Made by a program: the position numbers and the translations under genes
Source of the DNA: Eukaryota sp. TZLM1-RC
Taxonomy: Eukaryota; Metamonada: BaSk clade
Assembly (NCBI GenBank): GCA_040285825.1
Contig: JAUPSS010000005.1
Coordinates: forward strand, 434,001 to 498,000
Reading direction: 5' to 3'
DNA length: 64,000 bases
In this document: piece by piece, positions 56,215-64,000 of the stretch
How the letters are laid out: every line of letters begins with the position of its first letter
How positions within the stretch are numbered: position 1 is the stretch's first letter
The notes under the pieces: generated by a model
Seen by the model: only the letters and a program-made list of their open reading frames with translations
Database searches by the model: none
What the model was told of the DNA's origin: nothing

Positions 56215-56523
56215 AAATACAACAATCCTTGAATGCTGAATCGCATACTCATTATGTATTTTGTCCATTTGCTTTTTACCTATAAGGTTGCTGGGAGCAC
56301 TTACTTAATCTTTCTTGAATGATTATGTTGACATTGTGCAACCACGTGAAGGAAGAAATTTTGACAAAATGTTTCGGCAGAATAGAATTGAATTTTCAAT
56401 TTTTAGAGGAGTTGTCCCCTTATTACCTTCTACTGTATTATCTCTTGGTCGTTTTTATGAAAGAAAAACCTCCAATCAATTCTTTTTGGTTGATTTGGGG
56501 TATGAAGATTTAAAATTATGAGA
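56215..56523 (+). pseudogene. RLE-F C-terminal fragment
   Basis: Reads HYVFCPFAF-type text then REGRNFDKMFRQNRIEFSIFRGVVPLL and ends FFLVDLGYEDLKL, with a frameshift near 56310. Nothing upstream of the RLE C-terminus is present. Confidence 0.7.
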
Positions 56524-56579
56524 ATTAAATACCATTTTCACCTTTTTTATGAATTAATTTAGCTAAATGTGCATCTTCT

Positions 56580-56622
56580 ATTGTTATGAATAGATTTAAT
56601 TAAGTGTACATGTTCAATAAAT
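56580..56622 (+). repeat. Isolated RLE-B 3' terminus
   Basis: About 40 bp matching TTAATTAAGTGT...TTCAATAAAT without any coding sequence, the shortest RLE-B trace in the window. Confidence 0.6.
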
Positions 56623-56638
56623 ATAATTTTAACCTTTT

Positions 56639-57395
56639 TTCAAAAATTGTTACCCATTTTCACCTTTTCACCGTTCCACATAAACCAAATTTTGAAAACT
56701 CCCATTTTCACCCTGATGATTGTTTCCTTAGAGAGTCTAACAAAGAATACTCTTAAAGAACTGAAAACCAACACAACTTTCACCTGTAGTGAGTCTTTTA
56801 AGTGATCAAGACCTTCCGTCACTACTGATCTAGTGCTTGTCAGGTTTACAAAACATAAAGAAGATGGAGAATGAAATACATGTTGCAGAGGATCTCCCAA
56901 AACAAGTGTAACAAAAATTATAGCTTATTTGAAGAAAGAAAATATAAGAAAATCATTTATTGAACTTGCACACTTAATTAGATTAACTCATAACTAATGG
57001 GACGAATATCATTGAACCAAGATTTCCTCTACAAAATCTTGATTTGCTTGCTGTCTAGCTAAAGCTTCTCTAATTCGATTGAAAAACCAAAGTTCGAACC
57101 CAAAGTAACAACAAGACAGACCTACAACTTCACGTGGTGTAAAGTATGGGGCTGGTAGAAAGTGGGCACTGACGAAACTGTTGAAGCTAAAAGGAAGATG
57201 TGATTAATATGGCCATAATGCCCGAACATGCAACAAGTAGATACAATGTAGTGTTTGAGACATGTGAGTGTTTAAAAATAAAGTTAGTATTTATTTAAGT
57301 AAAAATATTATTTATAAAACCAGAGAGAAGAGTTGATGAAATCTGGGGTGAAAATGGCCAAAAATTTTTCAAAAAAAGGTGAAAATGGGTCGGCA
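56639..57395. mobile_element. Candidate DNA transposon or MITE with inverted ends
   Basis: The left end reads ACCCATTTTCACCTTTT (56652) and repeats CCCATTTTCACCC about 40 bp further in. The right end, reversed, reads the same (ACCCATTTTCACCTTTTTTT, then CCATTTTCACCCC). The inverted ends are therefore about 55-70 bp long, imperfect and internally duplicated. No transposase is visible. An RLE-B tail has inserted inside. No clear target duplication was found. Confidence 0.55.
56955..57095 (-). pseudogene. RLE-B 3' tail insertion
   Basis: About 140 bp of the RLE-B 3' end on the minus strand (C-terminal FVEEILVQ region and terminus), truncated at the same codon neighbourhood as RLE-B ends elsewhere. 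It lies within the TIR element. Confidence 0.75.
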
Positions 57396-57499
57396 CTCAA
57401 TTTTAAAGTTTGTTGTTTAGTGTTTTGTTTCTATGAATTGATAAAACATAGGTTCAAAAAAAATACAACAAAATTGCTCAATCTTCTGAAAACGATAAT
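57396..57499. other. Spacer before the RLE-A copy
   Basis: AT-rich; the RLE-A 5' end cannot be placed to the base. Confidence 0.4.
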
Positions 57500-60090
57500 T
57501 TTGTTGTCCTATTTGCAAAAAAGGTGTTACAGATTCAAGAAATGGTCGAAAACTTTTGTTTAGCACCAAGTGTAAAGCTGCTGGCACTGTTAGACCTCCA
57601 ATTCAGATTTCAATAGAAATTAGCCCCACCCGTACAATTCCCTTCTCAAAGGAAATGCGAAGTTTTACTTCTGAATTAAAAAATAATAGGTGGAATATTT
57701 TCTACCTTCTGGAAATATTTTGCTAGAAAAAACAAACAATGTTTGAAAAAAAAATTGAGAATAAGAAAAATTGTAAAATCAAAAAATATCCGAAAGTTGT
57801 GCTTACGTGGTCGTTATGTAGCTGCAATACAGTCCTTGTTTTCCTCTTCTTTGGCTGATGCTAATTCTGAAACTTTTGAAAAACTTCAAAAGTTGCATCC
57901 TCAGGAAAATTTCAAGTGCAACAAGCCTGATGTTTGTCCTTTTTGGATTGAAAATTAAATTTGCGCAATAGAAATTTTCAAAGCTATTAAAAACTACCAA
58001 AAGGAAAAGCTGCAGGTCCATCTGGAATTTCTTTTGATCTGTTGAAAATAGCTTCTAAATTTTTGAATCCTCATCAATTTGGAATAAAACCAATTGATGG
58101 TGCTTCTGTTGTTGCTCTTGCCTCTGATACTTTGTTTAATGCAGAGGAAAATAACTTTATTTTTAATCTTGACTTTAAAAATGCTTTTAATTCTGTAAAG
58201 CGAAAAACAATTTTTGAAGTAATTAAATCTGATTTTCTTGAGCTTTTTAGTTTTTTCTACCAATTTTATGGTAAAGAATCAGATTTAATATTTAATTCTT
58301 TTGGTTTAAAATCATCTTCTGGTGTGAACAAGGTGATCCTTTAGGCCCATTATTGTTTTGTTTAGCTATTCACAAAAGTTTTAATATCATTGAGCAAAAA
58401 TACCCTTCTATAAAAAAAGTTGCTTATATGGATGATATATTTTTGATTGGTTCATTGAATTTACTAGAGTTGGTTGCTCAAGAATTTGCCGATTCATATG
58501 AAAATATTGGGCTTCATCTTAATGCCAGCAAATGCCTTCTGATTGGCTCTTCTGCTCAAGACCTCGTGATAAACGATTCTATTGTCCCTTTTACTAATTA
58601 TAGTAGTGATGCTTTTAAGTTCCTCGGTTGTTGGTTAGGAAATGTGCCTCAAATTCAGAATGAATTGCAAGTTATTTTGGAAAAAATGAAAATTGAACTT
58701 GATTCAATTTCTTCTTTAGATATAGAAAAGCATATTAAATTTTTCATGCTTAAAATTTGCTACACTGGGAGAATAACCCACATTTTGAGATCTTGTGCTC
58801 CTTCCATAGCATTAGATTTTTGTCGTTCATTCAATTCATTGACAACAGAATTTTTTGCTGATTTATTGGATGTAGAACCAGGAATGTTGAAAAGTCACTT
58901 ATTTTCTTCAGCAAATTTGGGGGGTATTGGATTTACGAAATCTTCAATTTTGTGTCAATCAGCATTCTTGGGTGGATGCAAGAATTTTATTTATGAATTT
59001 TCTCATAGATTTCCTCATGATTTTCATCTGTTAGTTCCCAGTTGCAGTTCATATTTGAATGAGTAATCTTGTGAACTTGATAGATTGCCACCACAAACTT
59101 GGACCAAATGTTTTCCCCAATCAATTCAAGAAATACCAAACCGATCTCTTTTTAATTTGCAGTTTTGCTGTAAAAAGCTTCAACAAAAATTGTCAAAGGT
59201 TTTGAAAGCTTGAATTTTGATGTTAGACTTGGCTTGGCCACGAAAAAGAATCCCGCTTTTGCAAATCTTTTACAAGATATGCGTGATAGTACTTCTGCCT
59301 TAGTAACATCAATTCCTGAAGTCTATGGTACTCTTTGAACTGACTCTGCTTGGACTTTGAATATGAGATTTCGTTCCTTTATCTGGCATGATAGTTTACC
59401 TCATAATTTAATTTGTAAATGTTCTCAAAAAATTATAATTACTCATTTGTTAAATTGTAAACATTTCATTACTTTTAGAAGCAAGGTTCACGATGCTGTA
59501 AGAGACCAGTTATATTGTATGTGTAAGTGTCACAGAATTGAATCCTTCTTGGAACCTCTGTTGTCAAATCTGTTTGATACTGAAGATGATTTTCATAAGA
59601 ATGATAGAGGTGATGTAATATTACCTGGATCAGATGGAAGCTTCATTTTATTGGATGTAATGTCTGTTGATCCTTGTGATGCCTCAAATAAAAGGCTTGT
59701 TAATTCTGAAATTCATAATCCTCTTTCAAATGCTGAAAATTTCAAAATTCAAAAATACAATGAACCTTTGTCCAAATTGTCCAGTCAACAGCATACAAAC
59801 TACAATTTGTATCCATTTGTATTTTCTCTTTTTGGTTCACTTGCTCATACGGCTATAGATTTTATGGCAGATTTTAAAATGATTGTAAAGAGAAGAACTA
59901 ACAGAAATCTCAAAAGATTGTTTTGGCAAAATAGAATTGTGTTTTCTATTTTTCAGGGGATGTTGAAGACGGTTTCTGATGCTTTGCTTTCTCTTGGATC
60001 TCACAATGAGAGAGTTGCAGCTAGTGTTTTTGTTTTGGGAGAGATGGATTTTTTAGATGTTGATTTATAGGTTTTTAATAAAAAAATTAA
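57500..60090 (+). pseudogene. RLE-A retroelement, most complete copy
   Basis: About 2.6 kb. It begins with a cysteine-bearing segment (CCPICKKGVTDSRNG...KCKAAG, about 57510-57590), then a basic stretch (KKLRIRKIVKSKN) and LHPQENF. A deletion removes reverse-transcriptase subdomains 1-2 between GPSGISFDLLK and NPHQFGI. It continues with NLDFKNAFNSV (A), a damaged motif B, AYMDDIFLIG (C, catalytic Asp pair present), the thumb (58353-59066), the zinc motif CKCSQKIIITHLLNC (intact), RGDVILPG, LLDVMSVDP and LDVDL at 60070. Frame breaks lie near 57960, 58330, 59066 and 59215-59340. The tail is AATAAAAAAATTAAAAAAAAA. Confidence 0.88.
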
Positions 60091-60155
60091 AAAAAAAGAT
60101 CAATTTGAATTATTTATTGAGATTTAGCACATAACCTTGTCCAAACTTGATTCAA

Positions 60156-61151
60156 ATGCCTTCTATCTTTCTTGATGTGGATCCTGGGCATGATGATGCA
60201 TTTGCTATCATTCTTGCTGTATATCACCCTTCTTCAGAGCTTCTTGGAATCACAACTGTTGCTGGAAACCAAACCGTCCAAAAAACAGCTCACAATGCCA
60301 AGCGTGTTCTACATCTCATAGGTAAACCAGACATCAAGGTTGTTGCTGGCTGCTCTGGTCCACTCACTGGTTCCCTGCGCATTTGTGATGAGGTTCATGG
60401 TTCTAGCGGGCTTGATGGTACCTCCTGGGAATCCATAGATAAAAACATAGGCTCTACACCCTCTGATATTGTCCCATCCCCATTCGAAGCAGTTACATTT
60501 ATGTATAATTCAATAAAAAATGCTCACGAAAATGGTAAATCTGTTCATCTTGTTGCTACCGGATCATTGACAAATGTTGCTTTGGCCCTTAAAGTGTTCC
60601 CCGACATGCCTACTTACATTGATCAACTCTCAATCATGGGAGGGGCCATCAACTTTGGCAACATTGCTCCCTCAGCAGAGTTTAACATTCTGGTTGACCC
60701 TGTAGCTGCTGATATTGTGTTTAGAGAGGGAGAGTGTCTGGGATTGGCCATGGTGCCATTGGAGGTGACTCATACAGCATTGGTTACGGAAAAAGTGTTG
60801 GAAGGGATGCGAGACCAACTTTCAAATGAGATGTTTGACAAAATTCATGGTTTATTGACTTTTTTTGAATCAACATATAAAGAAGTTTTCAAATTTGATT
60901 CACCACCACTACATGATCCTTGTGCCGTACTCTTCTCTGTTGAACCTAGTCTGTTCAAGGGGAAGAAGTACCACGTGGATATAGAAACCCAAGGTAAGTT
61001 TACTTCCGGTAGAACTTGTGTAGATCTGTTTGAGATGTCTGGTTTGGAGAAGAATTGTTTGGTTTGCGAGGAAATGGAAGTTGAAAGTTTTTGGCAGCGT
61101 ATTACGGATGCTTTGGTTGTCGCTGATAAAAATAAACCTCAATTTATTTAA
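60156..61151 (+). CDS. Inosine-uridine preferring nucleoside hydrolase family protein
   Basis: A 331-residue intronless gene. The signature DVDPGHDDAFAI (residues 7-18) binds the catalytic calcium. Further family blocks are GITTVAGNQ, DEVHGSSGLDG, VATGSLTNVALAL, IMGGAINFGN, AEFNILVDPVAADIVF, LEVTHTALV and LHDPCAVLF (the last Asp is a calcium ligand). The enzyme hydrolyses the N-glycosidic bond of ribonucleosides to free base and ribose, for purine/pyrimidine salvage; substrate preference cannot be read from sequence. I chose the ATG at 60156, which puts the DxDPG motif at the usual place. It sits 65 bp after the RLE-A tail. Stop TAA, convergent with the next gene. Confidence 0.94.
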   Translation: MPSIFLDVDPGHDDAFAIILAVYHPSSELLGITTVAGNQTVQKTAHNAKRVLHLIGKPDIKVVAGCSGPLTGSLRICDEVHGSSGLDGTSWESIDKNIGSTPSDIVPSPFEAVTFMYNSIKNAHENGKSVHLVATGSLTNVALALKVFPDMPTYIDQLSIMGGAINFGNIAPSAEFNILVDPVAADIVFREGECLGLAMVPLEVTHTALVTEKVLEGMRDQLSNEMFDKIHGLLTFFESTYKEVFKFDSPPLHDPCAVLFSVEPSLFKGKKYHVDIETQGKFTSGRTCVDLFEMSGLEKNCLVCEEMEVESFWQRITDALVVADKNKPQFI

Positions 61152-61295
61152 TTTTTTTTGTTATTTTAGACTAAAAACAATTATCTTCAGCATCCAAACT
61201 GATTGATAATAACCCAAAGGCAAAAGGGAAAGCTGATTGAAATCAATGTTTTAGAAAAAACAAATCCAAAAACAAAATTTATATAAAGTACAAAA
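61152..61295. other. Convergent intergenic region
   Basis: 144 bp between the stops of the nucleoside hydrolase and the repeat-protein gene. AT-rich, carries both 3' ends. Confidence 0.5.
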
Positions 61296-64000
61296 CTATT
61301 TAACCCTACGGCGCAATATACGAACAAGACTATCGACAGCCTCCTTATAAATATAACGTCTAGGTTTAGCTCTCTTGTAAAGTTTATCACTGGCATTGTT
61401 AAATTCAAGTTCGCTAGTTTTCTTATTGACATAACTAAACATGACATTGGCCAACTTGCTACCACTTTGCTTGGCTAAATTGATATAATGGCATGCAAAG
61501 CGATCCTTCATGGGGAAATCATAGAGCCCAGCAAAGAAAAGTGCTGCAAGAACGCAGCTAGCACCATGACCCATAGAACCAGCCTTCATATATAAATTTC
61601 GTGATAACTGAAGATTAGAACTACCCCCAGCGAGCTCTTCATCAAAAGCTGCCTTGTAAAGTTGAGAGGCGTCATAATTATCATAAATTTCGGGCACACT
61701 GTACTCAGGACTAGTTAATTGACGCAAGGATGAAGGGGAACTGGCTGAGGATTTGGGACGTTGTTGGCCAAAACCAGCAGCGGCAAGAGGTGACCTTGAT
61801 TGAGGTCGTGAAGTGACTCTTTGGGGCGATCTACTCTTAGCTTTGGAAATTTCATCATATAAGTTGGAAACATTGTCAAACGAGCGATTGACGGGACTTG
61901 CATCGGCACAACTTGGTGGAACGTACGTGGAAGACAACCTTCGTGGGGAAGTCGGAGATTTGGGAGACTTTGGTTGTTCTTGCTGTGGCTTGGGGGTTAG
62001 TGGGTTTGTGCGTGGATTGCTGGGAAGTGATGTGAGATAAGGTGAGGTTGGTTCGGCAATATTGTCAATTGCTTCAGAACGCAAAAGATCTGGCTGAGAT
62101 GCAGTGTGCGCGTTCATCAAACCATTCAACTTAGATAAAACATCAGTTGGCTGGGTAGCAGAATGTTGTGAGGATATGCTTGCTACTGATGACGACCTTG
62201 ATCGTGATTGGAGGGTAGATAGTCGTTTTTGGAAGGAATCAACACCACCAAGGAGAGCCCTGAAATGTTCGTCAAAGGGCTCTAAAGGAACGGTCTCTGT
62301 GGGTTCTTGATCAGAGTGGGTTTCATGTTGTAAGGCTTCATCAGCTGAAACAATAGGTTCCAAGTCATCCAGTGGTATTGGGTCTTCGAATGAACACTCT
62401 GTGATATCGGTTGGAGGCTGATTAGGTTCCATAGCTTCCCGCGACACTTCTTCCACATTATCGGGAAGGGATGGTTCTTCCAAAGCTACTGGTTCTTCGG
62501 AAACAGGTTCCACAGCTTCTATGACTTCCTGGGATACTTCTTCTACATTATCGGGAAGGGATGGTTCTTCCAAAGCTACTGGTTCTTCGGAAACAGGTTC
62601 CACAGCTTCTATGACTTCCTGGGATACTTCTTCTACATTATCGGGAAGGGATGATTCTTCCAAAGCTACTGGTTCTTCGGAAACAGGTTCCACAGCTTCT
62701 ATGACTTCCTGGGATACTTCTTCTACATTATCGGGAAGGGATGATTCTTCCAAAGCTACTGGTTCTTCGGAAACAGGTTCCACAGCTTCTATGACTTCCT
62801 GGGATACTTCTTCTACATTATCGGGAAGGGATGGTTCTTCCAAAGCTACTGGTTCTTCGGAAACAGGTTCCACAGCTTCTATGACTTCCTGGGATACTTC
62901 TTCTACATTATCGGGAAGGGATGGTTCTTCCAAAGCTACTGGTTCTTCGGAAACAGGTTCCACAGCTTCTACGACTTCCTGGGATACTTCTTCTACATTA
63001 TCGGGAAGGGATGGTTCTTCCAAAGCTACTGGTTCTTCGGAAACAGGTTCCACAGCTTCTATGACTTCCTGGGATACTTCTTCTACATTATCGGGAAGGG
63101 ATGGTTCTTCCAAAGCTACTGGTTCTTCGGAAACAGGTTCCACAGCTTCTATGACTTCCTGGGATACTTCTTCCACATAATCGGGAAGGGATGGTTCTTC
63201 CAAAGCTACTGGTTCTTCGGAAACAGGTTCCACAGCTTCTATGACTTCCTGGGATACTTCTTCCACATAATCGGGAAGGGATGGTTCTTCCAAAGCTACT
63301 GGTTCTTCGGAAACAGGTTCCACAGCTTCTACGACTTCCTGGGATACTTCTTCTACATTATCGGGAAGGGATGGTTCTTCCAAAGCTACTGGTTCTTCGG
63401 AAACAGGTTCCACAGCTTCTATGACTTCCTGGGATACTTCTTCCACATTATCGGGAAGGGATGGTTCTTCCAAAGCTACTGGTTCTTCGGAAACAGGTTC
63501 CACAGCTTCTATGACTTCCTGGGATACTTCTTCCACATTATCGGGAAGGGATGGTTCTTCCAAAGCTACTGGTTCTTCGGAAACAGGTTCCACAGCTTCT
63601 ATGACTTCCTGGGATACTTCTTCCACATTATCGGGAAGGGATGGTTCTTCCAAAGCTACTGGTTCTTCGGAAACAGGTTCCACGGCTTCTATGACTTCAT
63701 GGGATACTTCTTCTACATTATCGGTAAGGGACGGTTCTTCTAAAGCTACTGGTTCTTCGGAAACAGGTTCCACAGCTTCTATGACTTCCTGGGATACTTC
63801 TTCTACATTATCGGGAAGGGATGGTTCTTCCAAAGCTACTGGTTCATCGGAGACAGGTTCCACAGCTTCTATGACATCCTGGGATACTTCTTCCACACTA
63901 TCGAGAAGGGATGATTCTTCCAAAGCTACTGGTTCTTCGGAAACAGGTTCCACAGCTTCTATGACTTCCTGGGACACTTCTTCTACATTATCGGGAAGGG
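61296..64000 (-). CDS. Acidic 30-residue-repeat protein with Sel1-like C-terminus, 5' partial
   Basis: The frame is open to the window edge, so the start lies outside. From the edge inward there are about seventeen copies of a 30-residue unit (SQEVIEAVEPVSEEP plus VALEEPSLPDNVEEV), then an acidic linker and a Ser/Pro-rich basic region (SPKSPTSPRR...). The C-terminal 150 residues contain Sel1-like helices (LSRNLYMKAGSMGHGASCVLAALFFAG, FACHYINLAKQSGSKLANVMF) and a basic end KRAKPRRYIYKEAVDSLVRILRRRVK. Sel1-like repeats serve as protein scaffolds. The repeat type is unknown to me. Stop TAG. Function cannot be assigned. Confidence 0.75.
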   Translation of the reverse strand, partial: LPDNVEEVSQEVIEAVEPVSEEPVALEESSLLDSVEEVSQDVIEAVEPVSDEPVALEEPSLPDNVEEVSQEVIEAVEPVSEEPVALEEPSLTDNVEEVSHEVIEAVEPVSEEPVALEEPSLPDNVEEVSQEVIEAVEPVSEEPVALEEPSLPDNVEEVSQEVIEAVEPVSEEPVALEEPSLPDNVEEVSQEVIEAVEPVSEEPVALEEPSLPDNVEEVSQEVVEAVEPVSEEPVALEEPSLPDYVEEVSQEVIEAVEPVSEEPVALEEPSLPDYVEEVSQEVIEAVEPVSEEPVALEEPSLPDNVEEVSQEVIEAVEPVSEEPVALEEPSLPDNVEEVSQEVVEAVEPVSEEPVALEEPSLPDNVEEVSQEVIEAVEPVSEEPVALEEPSLPDNVEEVSQEVIEAVEPVSEEPVALEESSLPDNVEEVSQEVIEAVEPVSEEPVALEESSLPDNVEEVSQEVIEAVEPVSEEPVALEEPSLPDNVEEVSQEVIEAVEPVSEEPVALEEPSLPDNVEEVSREAMEPNQPPTDITECSFEDPIPLDDLEPIVSADEALQHETHSDQEPTETVPLEPFDEHFRALLGGVDSFQKRLSTLQSRSRSSSVASISSQHSATQPTDVLSKLNGLMNAHTASQPDLLRSEAIDNIAEPTSPYLTSLPSNPRTNPLTPKPQQEQPKSPKSPTSPRRLSSTYVPPSCADASPVNRSFDNVSNLYDEISKAKSRSPQRVTSRPQSRSPLAAAGFGQQRPKSSASSPSSLRQLTSPEYSVPEIYDNYDASQLYKAAFDEELAGGSSNLQLSRNLYMKAGSMGHGASCVLAALFFAGLYDFPMKDRFACHYINLAKQSGSKLANVMFSYVNKKTSELEFNNASDKLYKRAKPRRYIYKEAVDSLVRILRRRVK
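62446..64000 (-). repeat. 90-bp coding minisatellite
   Basis: About seventeen units of 90 bp, period unbroken and in frame, continue past the window edge. Most units differ at one to three bases. Recurrent variants (I/V at SQE-V-x-E, N/Y before VEEV, S/P at EE-x-SL) are shared by non-adjacent units, which indicates unequal exchange or conversion. Confidence 0.93.

Noticed and set aside
62521-63180. 219-codon plus-strand frame of TSWDTSSTLSGRD-type repeats
   Set aside because: It is the antisense shadow of the 90-bp minisatellite, whose period is a multiple of three and so opens other frames.

Overview
This window is nuclear DNA of a unicellular eukaryote with an AT-rich genome. Evidence: twelve eukaryotic housekeeping genes or gene remnants (HMGB, RAD21, ribosomal proteins eL37 and uL18, VPS15, a DDX31/Dbp7-type helicase, NOP2, NAE1/ULA1, LANCL, a nucleoside hydrolase and others), AATAAA-type 3' ends, and five spliceosomal introns of only 28-31 nt. 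All three stop codons are used (TAA in RPL5, TAG in RPL37, TGA in VPS15), so the code is standard. I cannot assign the lineage from sequence alone; tiny introns with the branch-point-like motif almost fused to the 3' splice site suggest a protist with a streamlined spliceosome.

Roughly half the window is dead or dying transposable elements. The dominant class is non-LTR retrotransposons with one ORF: an N-terminal zinc-finger or basic segment, a reverse transcriptase (motif GVKQGDPLGP, catalytic YMDD), a thumb, a C-x-C-x(7,9)-H-x3-C zinc motif and a restriction-like-endonuclease-type (RLE) C-terminus. I recognise six families and label them locally RLE-A to RLE-F. Most copies are 5'-truncated. 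Direct repeats of 10-16 bp flank several of them, a usual sign of target-primed insertion. Other elements: a 383-bp hAT-like MITE (142-524), a TIR-bearing element (56639-57395), and two decayed Fanzor/TnpB-like genes (20440-21341, 54171-54407).

Layout. 1-10800: MITE, RLE-C and RLE-F remnants, one copy of a kinase-bearing 'cargo' repeat, and a tandem array of 848-bp RLE-B 3' ends. 10996-17000: HMGB, RAD21 (both minus), an RLE-E copy, and divergent RPL37 (minus)/RPL5 (plus). 17335-21341: RLE-A and RLE-B copies and Fanzor remnant 1. 21420-25322: VPS15. 26175-36710: RLE-C followed by a tandem array of four ~1.47-kb units (cargo plus RLE-C tail), interrupted twice by RLE-B. 38228-41137: a compound RLE-A plus RLE-D insertion sharing one 16-bp target duplication. 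41454-49143: DEAD-box helicase, a broken B-box/TLDc gene, nested RLE-A in RLE-B, NOP2. 49308-51583: RLE-A and RLE-B insertions. 51680-55749: NAE1, Fanzor remnant 2, LANCL. 56125-60090: RLE-F, TIR element, and the longest RLE-A copy. 60156-64000: nucleoside hydrolase and a protein with about seventeen 30-residue acidic repeats that runs off the window.

The host genes do not form a pathway. They are scattered core genes for ribosome biogenesis (RPL37, RPL5, NOP2, DEAD-box helicase), chromosome structure (HMGB, RAD21), trafficking/autophagy (VPS15) and neddylation (NAE1), set in a sea of retroelement debris.
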